Source of the DNA: CAZDUS01 sp964609375
GTDB taxonomy: Bacteria > Verrucomicrobiota > Kiritimatiellia > CAIKKV01 > CAITUY01
Assembly: GCA_964609375.1 (NCBI GenBank)
Contig: CAZSSA010000050.1
Span: 1-17,550, forward strand
Length of the DNA stretch: 17,550 nt
Direction: 5' to 3'
The position numbers and the translations under genes were made by a program. Under the pieces are notes generated by a model that worked only from the letters and a program-made list of their open reading frames with translations, did no database searches and was not told the DNA's origin. Positions 8,364 to 15,524 of this stretch are shown here, piece by piece; position 1 is the stretch's first letter, and every line of letters begins with the position of its first letter.

Positions 8364-9389
8364 CTAATGAATCACGGTCACGACCTCAGGCTGAAGCGAA
8401 TTCAGTGGTCCGATGTCCAGAAGATCAAGATAGTTCGGCATCTCCCGCTCCGCCGTCCGACTTTCCACCAGAACCCATCGCGCCTCATCTTCCAAACTCA
8501 ACAACAACGCCTGCGGCAGACAAACCCGCAGGTCAATGCCAGGCCATAACTCCCGTGCGGATGCCGGGGTAATCGCCAATTCCTTGGTCAGGCTGTCGCT
8601 GACCGTCTCCGGATCCCGCCGGGCCAGGCGGTCCGCCTCCAGCAGCGCCCGAAGCACTCCAGCCACCGCTTTCGGCTTCTCCTGCAGTATCCGCTCCGTG
8701 GTGACAAGGCAATAGAACTTCACGTACAACCCCTGATCCTCAAACACCACCGCTTTGTTCCCGAGTTTCGCAACAACCTGACTGGTCAACGGCTCACGGA
8801 CGGAAACCGCCTGGACATCCCCACGCTCCAGCAGCAACGGCAAGTCATCCGGCTGCGCGAACCGGATCTTGACATCGTCCCAGGTCATCCCGCGCTTGAG
8901 CAGGTAAAGATGAAGGAAGAAATGCAGGGAGGAAAAGGATTGCGTGGCGATGTGTTTGCCTTTCAGGTCCCCGGGTGTCTGGACCCCCAGATCCTTCCGC
9001 CCCACCACCTTCATCTCGCTGTCCGAAGAACCCACCACCGCAATAATCCGCAAATCCCGCCGGTTGAAGCTCTCCATCACAATCGGCGTCTGGGCAGCGG
9101 TCGCTATCTCGACCTCCCCCCTCAACAAAGCGGCCAACGCCAGTTTCCCACTGGGATAATTGGAGACCGCCGCCAGCAGATGCTCGCCGGAGTACAACTT
9201 CCGCTGGTCAGCCAGCAACGCCAACCCGTTGATCGCTTCACGCCCCAACCCCAGTTTTACAGGAATCGACGGCACCGGAGGGCATTGATCAGGACAACGT
9301 CCGCACCCAGCAAGTATCAGGAGACTGACCGCCAAGAGGACTGGATTGCTCTTCTTCAACGTCAAGCCAGAGAGGTCACGCTTGGACAT
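8364..9389 (-). CDS. SsuA/NMT1-type periplasmic solute-binding lipoprotein
   Basis: A 341-residue protein with a lipoprotein signal: charged start, hydrophobic segment and lipobox LAGC with Cys29. The mature part resembles the nitrate/sulfonate/taurine/thiamine-precursor binding family (SsuA, TauA, NMT1): VKLGLGREAINGLALLADQ near the N-terminus, LLRGEVEIATAAQTP, DLKGKHIATQSFSSLHFFLHL (in the hinge-domain position) and LLLERGDVQAVSVREP. Usual family length is 310-350. No permease or ATPase gene is adjacent; instead the next gene downstream, 7 bases away, is a hybrid histidine kinase, which suggests a sensory role. The start is ATG at 9389, 6 bases after AAGGAG; an in-frame TTG at 9392 is too close to the ribosome site. 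The ligand cannot be deduced from sequence alone. Confidence 0.88.
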   Translation of the reverse strand: MSKRDLSGLTLKKSNPVLLAVSLLILAGCGRCPDQCPPVPSIPVKLGLGREAINGLALLADQRKLYSGEHLLAAVSNYPSGKLALAALLRGEVEIATAAQTPIVMESFNRRDLRIIAVVGSSDSEMKVVGRKDLGVQTPGDLKGKHIATQSFSSLHFFLHLYLLKRGMTWDDVKIRFAQPDDLPLLLERGDVQAVSVREPLTSQVVAKLGNKAVVFEDQGLYVKFYCLVTTERILQEKPKAVAGVLRALLEADRLARRDPETVSDSLTKELAITPASARELWPGIDLRVCLPQALLLSLEDEARWVLVESRTAEREMPNYLDLLDIGPLNSLQPEVVTVIH

Positions 9390-9579
9390 CAACTACTCCT
9401 TCCACTCGACTGACAACAGGGAAACGTTGGCGATCCTCATCCAGATGCGCCGGCATTCGTATAATCGCTCGGCTGACCGCCGGATAATCCACGCCCGCAT
9501 CCCCCCCCGTTCGCACCCGCCCGCTCATGGCCGCATACTCCCACACCCCCCCCTCCCCGTCAATCGCCATGTCCAACAT
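9376..9579 (-). CDS. Doubtful small ORF between regulator and binding-protein genes
   Basis: A 67-codon open frame starting at ATG 9579 (or ATG 9570) that runs through the spacer and overlaps the start of the lipoprotein gene by 14 bases, an arrangement compatible with translational coupling. The product (WEYAAMSGRV..., ending VEGVVDVQA) matches no family I know. There is no clear ribosome site, it uses several uncommon codons (ATA, repeated CGA), and it includes two runs of eight G. It could equally be an untranslated leader; the frame stays open upstream to 9699 inside the regulator gene. Confidence 0.22.
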   Translation of the reverse strand: MLDMAIDGEGGVWEYAAMSGRVRTGGDAGVDYPAVSRAIIRMPAHLDEDRQRFPVVSRVEGVVDVQA

Positions 9580-9628
9580 CCAGCCATTCCCATTATGGAT
9601 AGTCCTTCGTAGGGCCGCCGCGTCACCC

Positions 9629-10363
9629 TTAACAAAGCTGATGTTGCTGGCGGTAGCTGGAGGGGGGAACACCAAACGTTGACGTGAACTGCCGGACAAA
9701 ATGGCTGTGATCGTAGAATCCGCACTGCACGGCCACTTCAGTGATCTTGGTGGACGACGTCATCAGGATATGGCAGGCCTTGTTCAGTCGCAGGCGAATA
9801 AGATACTGCATGGGGGAGACCTGAAATAGTGCTTTGAAACGACGTTCAAACTGGCTCAACGACAGGTGTACGAGCGAGGCAAGCTGACAGACCGTCATTG
9901 ATTCAGCAAAGTGCTTGTCCATGTATTCCATGACCACGGCCATCTCCCGATAACGCCCGGCGGTCACCGTGGCACGGGTCAGATCACGGGTAAACCCGGC
10001 CAGCCCGATCACATCTCCCCGCTCATTCCGGATGGGAATCTTGGTGGTGATGTGCCAACTGATGCTTCGATCGGCATTGGGCACCAACTCCACCCGGCTG
10101 GCCATGGGTCTGCCGCTGCGCATCACCTGCCGGTCATCCCTGACAAAATGGGTCGCCAGCGCTTGCGGGGAAAAGGCATCATCCGTCTTGCCAATGATAT
10201 CCTGCAGTCTCCGCGCTCCCAGCATTTCCACAAACGCGGGATTGGCATGGACAAATTCACTTTTCTGGTTTTTTACAAAGAAACACACATCCGGCAGGAA
10301 CTCGAAGAGTTTCATGGCCGAATGAATCAGGGAGGTCGTGCGCTTTTTTAACACTTTAGCCAT
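9629..10363 (-). CDS. PAS-domain AraC-family transcriptional regulator
   Basis: A regulator of 244 residues from ATG 10363. Residues about 15-128 form a PAS domain (LFEFLPDVCFFVKNQKSEFV..., ending IRNERGDVIGLAGFTRDLT), the type that binds a small molecule or cofactor in the cytoplasm. Residues about 145-238 form the double helix-turn-helix AraC domain: VCQLASLVHLSLSQFERRF, then ITEVAVQCGFYDHSHFVRQF with the family signature, ending in FGVPPSSYR. An in-frame TTG at 10399 would add 12 residues, but neither start has a ribosome site; TATATT lies just six bases before the ATG, which suggests a leaderless mRNA. It is divergent from the six-gene sugar operon (137 bases between starts) and is the best candidate for its regulator. 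The binding protein and kinase follow on the same strand. Confidence 0.88.
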   Translation of the reverse strand: MAKVLKKRTTSLIHSAMKLFEFLPDVCFFVKNQKSEFVHANPAFVEMLGARRLQDIIGKTDDAFSPQALATHFVRDDRQVMRSGRPMASRVELVPNADRSISWHITTKIPIRNERGDVIGLAGFTRDLTRATVTAGRYREMAVVMEYMDKHFAESMTVCQLASLVHLSLSQFERRFKALFQVSPMQYLIRLRLNKACHILMTSSTKITEVAVQCGFYDHSHFVRQFTSTFGVPPSSYRQQHQLC

Positions 10364-10500
10364 GCCGATAATATACACAAAGATGCGTGTTTCATGCAAG
10401 ACGGCTCGCCGCGGGTAAGTCTAGCATTCAGCCATTTGAACAGGGCGGCGTCACGGAGCACCCGTGGCGCCTTCCGCTAATCCAAAGGAGTAATCACACA
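10364..10500. promoter_or_regulatory. Divergent control region of the PAS-AraC gene and the sugar operon
   Basis: This 137-base region separates two divergent starts. On the minus strand TATATT (10375-10370) is a -10 candidate for the regulator, with a poor TTGCAT -35 18 bases further upstream. On the plus strand a GATAAT box (10367-10372) lies at the far left, overlapping the other promoter. AAAGGAG ends 10 bases before the operon's first ATG at 10501. No strong inverted repeat was seen; any AraC-type operator would have to be found experimentally. Confidence 0.4.
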
Positions 10501-11532
10501 ATGAAGACGTTCAGGAAAGCGGGCGACATCAAGGTCGGAGTGGTCGGCTATGGCGGGGCGTTCAACATGGGCCGGGCGCATTTCAATGAAATGAAGGCCG
10601 CCGGAATGACGCCGCTGGCGGTGGCGGAAATTGATCCCGCCCGACTCAAGATCGCCCGTGATGAGTTTCCGGGAATCGAAACCTACCGCACGGTGGATGA
10701 GATGCTGGGCAAATCAGCCGTAAACCTGGTGACGCTGATCACGCCGCACAACACGCACGCGGCACTGGCGCTGAAGTGCCTGAAGGCCGGACGCCATGTT
10801 GTCGCCGAAAAGCCCATGGCCGTGACCACCGCCGAATGCGACATCATGATCGCCGCCGCGAAGCGGGCGCAGGTGGTGCTCTCAACCTACCATAACCGGC
10901 ACTGGGACGGCATCATCCTCGGCGCCATGAAGCACATCCGGGCCGGCACGATCGGCAAAGTGGTGCGCATGGATGTGGAGATGGGGCGTCTGGCCAAGCC
11001 GGGGGACTGGTGGCGGTCGAGCAAGTCCATCTCGGGTGGCATTCTTTACGACTGGGGCGTTCACCTGTGCGAATACATCCTCCAGATGGCTGATGCCGGG
11101 ATTGCCGAGGTGAGCGGTTATACATGGTCGGGAGTGTGGGCCAACCAGACCCGCTGGAAAAAGGACACGAACGAGGACGAGGGACATCTTGTGATTCGCT
11201 TCGACAGCGGGGCTTGGGCAACGATCCAGATGTCGTCCCTGGACGGGCGTCCCAACCAGCCTTGGTTCAAGGTCATCGGGACCAAGGCCACCATGGCGTT
11301 GGACTGGAATGCCACGGAGATCACAACCCTCGATGGCGACAACCGGGTAACAACGGTGGTCCCCAATCCGAAGTCGCAGGGAGGTTGTTTTTACCAGAAC
11401 ATCGCGGATCACCTGACCAGGGGAACCAGGTTGGTCATCACCCCCGAGTGGTCACGGCGGCCGATCCACATCCTGGACCTGGCATGCCGGAGCGCCAAGG
11501 CGAAGCAGGCCATGAAGCCGAAGTACAAGTAA
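10501..11532 (+). CDS. Gfo/Idh/MocA-family NAD(P)-dependent oxidoreductase (first of three)
   Basis: A 343-residue dehydrogenase with an N-terminal Rossmann fold (VGVVGYGGAFNMG, 12-24) and the family's EKP motif at 103-105 (HVVAEKPMAVTT), which places the catalytic Lys near the nicotinamide. The C-terminal half has YDWGVHLCEY (183-192), in which D184 and H188 correspond to the conserved DxGxH pair. Family members oxidise or reduce one hydroxyl of a sugar, inositol or glycoside. This is the first gene of the operon. The open frame extends upstream to 10387, but ATG 10501 has AAAGGAG at a 10-base spacing and begins at the Rossmann domain, so it is preferred. A perfect 14-base palindrome follows the stop codon. 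The substrate is not deducible. Confidence 0.92.
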   Translation: MKTFRKAGDIKVGVVGYGGAFNMGRAHFNEMKAAGMTPLAVAEIDPARLKIARDEFPGIETYRTVDEMLGKSAVNLVTLITPHNTHAALALKCLKAGRHVVAEKPMAVTTAECDIMIAAAKRAQVVLSTYHNRHWDGIILGAMKHIRAGTIGKVVRMDVEMGRLAKPGDWWRSSKSISGGILYDWGVHLCEYILQMADAGIAEVSGYTWSGVWANQTRWKKDTNEDEGHLVIRFDSGAWATIQMSSLDGRPNQPWFKVIGTKATMALDWNATEITTLDGDNRVTTVVPNPKSQGGCFYQNIADHLTRGTRLVITPEWSRRPIHILDLACRSAKAKQAMKPKYK

Positions 11533-11534
11533 AG

Positions 11535-11548
11535 GACGTTCGAACGTC
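11535..11548. repeat. Perfect 14-base palindrome between the first two operon genes
   Basis: GACGTTCGAACGTC is an exact palindrome beginning two bases after the stop codon of the first dehydrogenase gene, inside the 68-base spacer before the ThuA-like gene. Followed by GAAC, it also offers overlapping half-sites. It may be an operator for a dimeric protein or, in RNA, a compact structure affecting processing of the first cistron; no loop would remain unless the central bases open. Function unknown. Confidence 0.45.
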
Positions 11549-11600
11549 GAACGCCACCATGATGCGCGAAGTTGACGGATAACACTCGAAAGGCAGACAT

Positions 11601-12266
11601 ATGAACAGAAGAGCATTGGTCGTGTGGGGTGGCTGGGATGGACATACACCGGAACCGGCGGTGAAGGTGTTCATTCCCTGGCTTCAGCAGCAGGGTTTTG
11701 AGGTTGAGGTGTCAGGAACGCTGGATGCCTATCTGGACACCGCTAAACTTCAGGGTTTGGCGTTGATCGTCCAGTGCTGGACCATGGGGAAGATCACGGG
11801 AGACCAGCGCAAGAACCTCTGCGCGGCAGTGGCCGGCGGAGTCGGCCTGGTTGGCTGGCATGGCGGGATCATTGACTCTTTCCGGGAGGATACCGAGTAC
11901 CAGTTCATGACTGGCGGCCAATGGGTGGCGCATCCGGGCGGCTGCATTCCCTCCTACGCGGTAACGATTACCGACCCGAAGCATGAGATCACGCGCGGGA
12001 TCAAGGATTTCGTGCTGAAAGACACGGAACAGTACTATATCCACGCGGATCCGGGCGTGCATGTGCTTTGCACAAGCACGTTCTCGGGTGAGCACGGGGA
12101 CGCCACCCAGTACGAGGGCGGAACAGTCATGCCGTATGCCTACACCAGAAAATGGGGCAAGGGCCGGGTGTTTGTGGCCTGCTGGGGACATACGTTCAAA
12201 GACTTCGAGGTGCCCGAGGCGAAGGAAATTGTGCAGCGCGCACTGTTGTGGGCGGCGAAACACTAA
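11601..12266 (+). CDS. ThuA-like (trehalose-utilisation domain) protein
   Basis: A 221-residue protein of the ThuA family, which has a glutamine-amidotransferase-like fold. Visible family marks are VVWGGWDGHTPE (7-18), LVGWHGG (83-89), QFMTGGQWVAHPG (101-113), KHEITRGI (127-134), DTEQYYI (141-147) and GKGRVFVACWGHT (186-198). In rhizobia ThuA works with the dehydrogenase ThuB on 3-keto derivatives of trehalose and related disaccharides; the exact reaction here is inferred to involve a keto-sugar. It has GAAAGG ahead of the ATG. The next gene, a dehydrogenase, begins 11 bases after its stop, so the pair has a thuA-thuB-like arrangement. No signal peptide is visible, so it is probably cytoplasmic. 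Confidence 0.9.
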   Translation: MNRRALVVWGGWDGHTPEPAVKVFIPWLQQQGFEVEVSGTLDAYLDTAKLQGLALIVQCWTMGKITGDQRKNLCAAVAGGVGLVGWHGGIIDSFREDTEYQFMTGGQWVAHPGGCIPSYAVTITDPKHEITRGIKDFVLKDTEQYYIHADPGVHVLCTSTFSGEHGDATQYEGGTVMPYAYTRKWGKGRVFVACWGHTFKDFEVPEAKEIVQRALLWAAKH

Positions 12267-12277
12267 AGGAGGCCATG

Positions 12278-13447
12278 ATGGAGCATCGGAAAATACGAAT
12301 GGGCATGGTGGGTGGCGGCCGCGGCGCGTTCATCGGCGCGGTCCACCGGATCGCGGCGGCAATGGACGGCCAGATTGATCTGGTTTGCGGAGCCTTCAGC
12401 GCGGATCCGGTCAAGTCCAAAGCGTCTGGCAAGGACCTGTTTCTTCCATCCAACCGCGTGTACGAGTCCTATGCGGAGATGTTCAAGCGGGAAAAGGCCC
12501 TGCCCCCGGGCGAACGCATGGATTGCGTCAGCATCGTGACGCCAAACCATATGCACTATCCGGTGGCGAAAATGGCGCTCCAAAAAGGGTTTCACGTAAT
12601 CTGTGACAAACCTCTGGCCTTCAATCTCAAACAGGCTGTCGCGCTGGAAGCGCTGGTGCGCAAGACCGGCCTGGTTTTCGCCCTGACCCATAATTACACG
12701 GGCTATCCCATGGTGAAGGAGGCCCGCGATCAGGTGCTCGGCGGAAAGCTGGGCCGAATCCGCAAGATCGTCGTGGAGTATCCGCAGGGGTGGCTGGCGT
12801 CGCGGATTGAAGCGACGGGCCAGAAGCAGGCCGACTGGCGGACCGATCCGAAACGGGCCGGGGCAAGCTGTTGCATGGGTGATATCGGCACCCACGCCGA
12901 GAACCTGGCGGAATACATCACGGGCCTCAAAATTGAATCCGTCTGCGCCGACCTGACGACCTTCGTCAAGGGACGCAAACTGGAGGACGATGGCAACGTG
13001 CTGGTGCGGTTCCAGGGCGGCGCCAAGGGCATTCTCTATGCCAGCCAGATATCCATTGGCGAAGAAAACGGCCTTGCCATCCGTGTGTATGGTGAAAAGG
13101 GCGGCATGGAATGGCACCAGGCAGAACCCAACACGCTGATCCTGAAGTGGCCGGACCGGCCACAGCAGATCCTTCGGCCGGGCGGCGGCTACGGATTCCT
13201 CTCGGCGGCGGCTCTTAAGGCAACTCGCCTGCCGGCGGGACACCCGGAGGGGTATCTGGAAGCCTTCGCGAACCTATACCGGAACTTCGCCGCGGCCGTG
13301 CGCGTGGCGCAGTCGGGCAGGAAGCCTTCCCCTGCGGTGATGGACTTCCCCACCGTCGAGGATGGCGTGCGCGGCATGGCCTTCCTCCAGGCGGTCGTCA
13401 AGAGTTCGTCGGGTAGTCAAAAATGGATTAAGATCCCACCGGCGTGA
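12278..13447 (+). CDS. Gfo/Idh/MocA-family oxidoreductase, ThuB-like (second of three)
   Basis: A 389-residue dehydrogenase. The Rossmann motif is GMVGGGRGAFIG (9-20); the EKP motif is present as CDKPLA (109-114), with Asp in place of Glu; MGDIGTHAENL (200-210) supplies the D202/H206 pair. LPAGHPEGYLEAFANLY near the C-terminus is typical of the longer, ThuB-like subgroup (from memory). Position directly after the ThuA-like gene supports a shared pathway, probably oxidation or reduction at C3 of a sugar or glycoside. The start chosen is the second ATG (12278) of an adjacent pair, five bases after AAAGGAGG; ATG 12275 is too close to it. A DNA frame runs in from upstream but overlaps the ThuA gene and is not real. 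Confidence 0.92.
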   Translation: MEHRKIRMGMVGGGRGAFIGAVHRIAAAMDGQIDLVCGAFSADPVKSKASGKDLFLPSNRVYESYAEMFKREKALPPGERMDCVSIVTPNHMHYPVAKMALQKGFHVICDKPLAFNLKQAVALEALVRKTGLVFALTHNYTGYPMVKEARDQVLGGKLGRIRKIVVEYPQGWLASRIEATGQKQADWRTDPKRAGASCCMGDIGTHAENLAEYITGLKIESVCADLTTFVKGRKLEDDGNVLVRFQGGAKGILYASQISIGEENGLAIRVYGEKGGMEWHQAEPNTLILKWPDRPQQILRPGGGYGFLSAAALKATRLPAGHPEGYLEAFANLYRNFAAAVRVAQSGRKPSPAVMDFPTVEDGVRGMAFLQAVVKSSSGSQKWIKIPPA

Positions 13448-13491
13448 TAACAGAGACTGTCATTTACTGACGGGAACGGAGTAATACGAAT

Positions 13492-14541
13492 ATGATCAGG
13501 ATTGCAATTGTTGGTACCGGCGGCATGGCCAATGCGCATGCCCAGGCTTTTCAGGCGATTCGCGGCTGCAAGTTGGTGGCCGGCGTTGATATTGAGCCCG
13601 GCCGCGTCCGCGAGTTCTGCAGCCGCTACGGGATCCCCGCGGCTTATGGATCCGTGGCTGAGTTGCTCAAACAGTGCGATTTTGACGCCGCCGCCGTCGT
13701 GACCCCGGACCGCTTTCATGTGTCCTGCGCGCTGCCGCTGGTCAAGGCCGGCAAGCATGTGCTGTGCGAGAAGCCCATCGCGCCAACAGCGCCCGAGGGC
13801 CTCAAGCTCGTGCAGGCGGCCGAACGGGCGGGCATCATCAACATGATCAACTTCTCCTACCGGAACAATCCTGTTCTTCACGTCGCCCGCGATCTGGTGG
13901 CGGCAGGCAAACTCGGACGCATTATGCATTTTGAGGCGCACTATCTGCAGACCTGGCTCACGTCCCCGGTCTGGGGCGACTGGAAGACCACACCCACCTG
14001 GCTGTGGCGGCTCTCGACCGCGCATGGTTCAAAAGGAGCGCTGGGCGACATCGGTGTGCATATCGTTGACCTGGCCACCTACGTCGCCGACCAGAAGGTG
14101 ACCTCGCTGAATGCCCGGCTGAAGACCTACCACAAGGCGCCTGGCGACCGCGTAGGCGAGTACGTCCTCGACGCCAATGATTCCGCCTACCTGCGGGTGG
14201 GCCTGTCCGGCGGGGGAATAGGCGTCATCAGCACGACCCGGTGGGCAACCGGCCAGCCGAATTCGCTGGCCCTCTCGCTGTACGGGGATAAGGGAGGCCT
14301 GCGCCTCGATCTCGACAAATCCGGAAGCGAACTGGACGTGTGCCTCGGGAAGAATGTCGCCAAGGCACAATGGGAGACGGTGAAATGCCGTCCGATGCCC
14401 AACATGTACGAGCGCTTCATCCGGAGCATCAAGAGCGGCAGGAACGATGCCTCGGACTTCCGGCGCGGCTGGGAAGTCCAGAAAGTCCTGGATGCCTGTT
14501 TTGTGTCTGAAAACAAGGGTGAAGATGTCTCATTGCGCTAA
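13492..14541 (+). CDS. Gfo/Idh/MocA-family oxidoreductase (third of three)
   Basis: A 349-residue dehydrogenase with Rossmann motif IAIVGTGGMANAHA (4-17), CEKPIA (92-97) as EKP motif and GDIGVHIVDLA (185-195) with D186/H190. It shows the standard two-domain layout. It differs clearly in sequence from the other two dehydrogenases in the operon, so they are not recent duplicates and probably act on different positions, substrates or directions (oxidation versus reduction). GGAG precedes the ATG by 10 bases, with the same GGAGTAAT string as the operon's first gene. There is a 44-base spacer from the previous gene and 21 bases to the next. Confidence 0.92.
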   Translation: MIRIAIVGTGGMANAHAQAFQAIRGCKLVAGVDIEPGRVREFCSRYGIPAAYGSVAELLKQCDFDAAAVVTPDRFHVSCALPLVKAGKHVLCEKPIAPTAPEGLKLVQAAERAGIINMINFSYRNNPVLHVARDLVAAGKLGRIMHFEAHYLQTWLTSPVWGDWKTTPTWLWRLSTAHGSKGALGDIGVHIVDLATYVADQKVTSLNARLKTYHKAPGDRVGEYVLDANDSAYLRVGLSGGGIGVISTTRWATGQPNSLALSLYGDKGGLRLDLDKSGSELDVCLGKNVAKAQWETVKCRPMPNMYERFIRSIKSGRNDASDFRRGWEVQKVLDACFVSENKGEDVSLR

Positions 14542-14562
14542 TAACATAAAGGAGAACATGTC

Positions 14563-15507
14563 ATGAGCTATGCCGATGAAAAAATCCGTATTGGAACGTT
14601 GGTGGGGTCTGGCGCCAAATCGCCCGAATATATCCGCCAGATCAATCACCATGGCTTTGAGTCCTACTCGCTGACCTTCTGGCAGACTCTGGGCGACACC
14701 AACCTGGAAAAACTGGCCGAGGAACTCCGGCCTGTGCTGGCTGAAAGTGGGGCGGTCATTTCCAGCCTCGGTATCTTCGGCAACCCGCTCGAAAACGGCG
14801 AACTGGATACCGCCACCCGGAAGGGCTGGGAAACGCTGATTGACAAAGCGCACCTGTTTGGAACGGACATCGTGGCGGGGTTCACCGGCCGGCGGCGGGG
14901 TTTGCCGATCCACCAGAGCATCGGTCGCTTTGCCGAAGTATTCACCCCGCTGGCCGACCGCGCCGCGGCAAAAGGCGTGAGACTCGCCTTCGAGAATTGC
15001 GACATGGGCGGTACCTGGCAGGATGGCGACTGGAATATCGCCCACAATCCGACAGCATGGGAACTGATGTTTGATGCCGTCCCGCACAAGAATCTCGGCC
15101 TGGAGTGGGAACCCTGCCACCAGATGGTCAGCCTGATCGACCCCCTGCCGCAACTCAAGACGTGGGTCAAGAGGATCTTCCACGTCCACGGCAAGGATGC
15201 CACGATTCACTGGGATGTCATCCGCACGTACGGCATCCATTCATCCACGCACGCCGACCCTAACACCACCCTGCCGGTGCAGCTCGCCCCGCCGTACGTC
15301 GAACACCGCACACCTGGTTTTGGCGACAGCAACTGGGCCGACATCATCACCGAGCTGCGGCGCGGCGGGTTCAAGGGCTCGATTGACATCGAGGGGTGGC
15401 ATGATCCAGTATATCGCGACGACTTGGAAATGACCGGCCAGGTGCGCGGGTTGAATTATCTAAAGCAATGTCGCGGTGGAGCGTTCGTGCCGAATCCGCG
15501 GGTCTGA
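14563..15507 (+). CDS. TIM-barrel sugar isomerase/epimerase (xylose-isomerase-like, AP-endonuclease-2 fold)
   Basis: A 314-residue protein of the large 'sugar phosphate isomerase/epimerase' family (IolE, IolI, YcjR-type), a metal-dependent TIM barrel. Candidate metal ligands are E144 (LAFENCDMGG), E183 and H186 in GLEWEPCHQ, H207/H209 in FHVHGKD and E277 in IDIEGWHD. The usual Asp of the second ligand motif (DP.H) is Glu here, conservative but distinctive. Family members isomerise or epimerise keto-sugars; beside Gfo/Idh/MocA enzymes the closest characterised analogue is E. coli YcjR, which epimerises 3-keto-glycosides. AAGGAG lies 8 bases before the ATG. A second ATG in the ribosome-site region (14558) is out of frame and stops at once. 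Confidence 0.88.
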   Translation: MSYADEKIRIGTLVGSGAKSPEYIRQINHHGFESYSLTFWQTLGDTNLEKLAEELRPVLAESGAVISSLGIFGNPLENGELDTATRKGWETLIDKAHLFGTDIVAGFTGRRRGLPIHQSIGRFAEVFTPLADRAAAKGVRLAFENCDMGGTWQDGDWNIAHNPTAWELMFDAVPHKNLGLEWEPCHQMVSLIDPLPQLKTWVKRIFHVHGKDATIHWDVIRTYGIHSSTHADPNTTLPVQLAPPYVEHRTPGFGDSNWADIITELRRGGFKGSIDIEGWHDPVYRDDLEMTGQVRGLNYLKQCRGGAFVPNPRV

Positions 15508-15524
15508 AGGAAAGGGAGAAACTC

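Noticed and set aside
10387..10500. N-terminal extension of the first dehydrogenase
   Set aside because: The ribosome site AAAGGAG and the Rossmann start fit ATG 10501; the extension overlaps the regulator's control region and does not resemble the family.
12152..12277. N-terminal extension of the second dehydrogenase overlapping the ThuA-like gene
   Set aside because: The overlap lies inside a well-conserved ThuA C-terminus, and AAAGGAGG stands directly before ATG 12278.
15468..15524. Upstream start for the second URO-D protein
   Set aside because: It would overlap the isomerase's 3' end by 40 bases and adds residues unlike the family's N-terminus; GTG 15525 has the best ribosome-site spacing.
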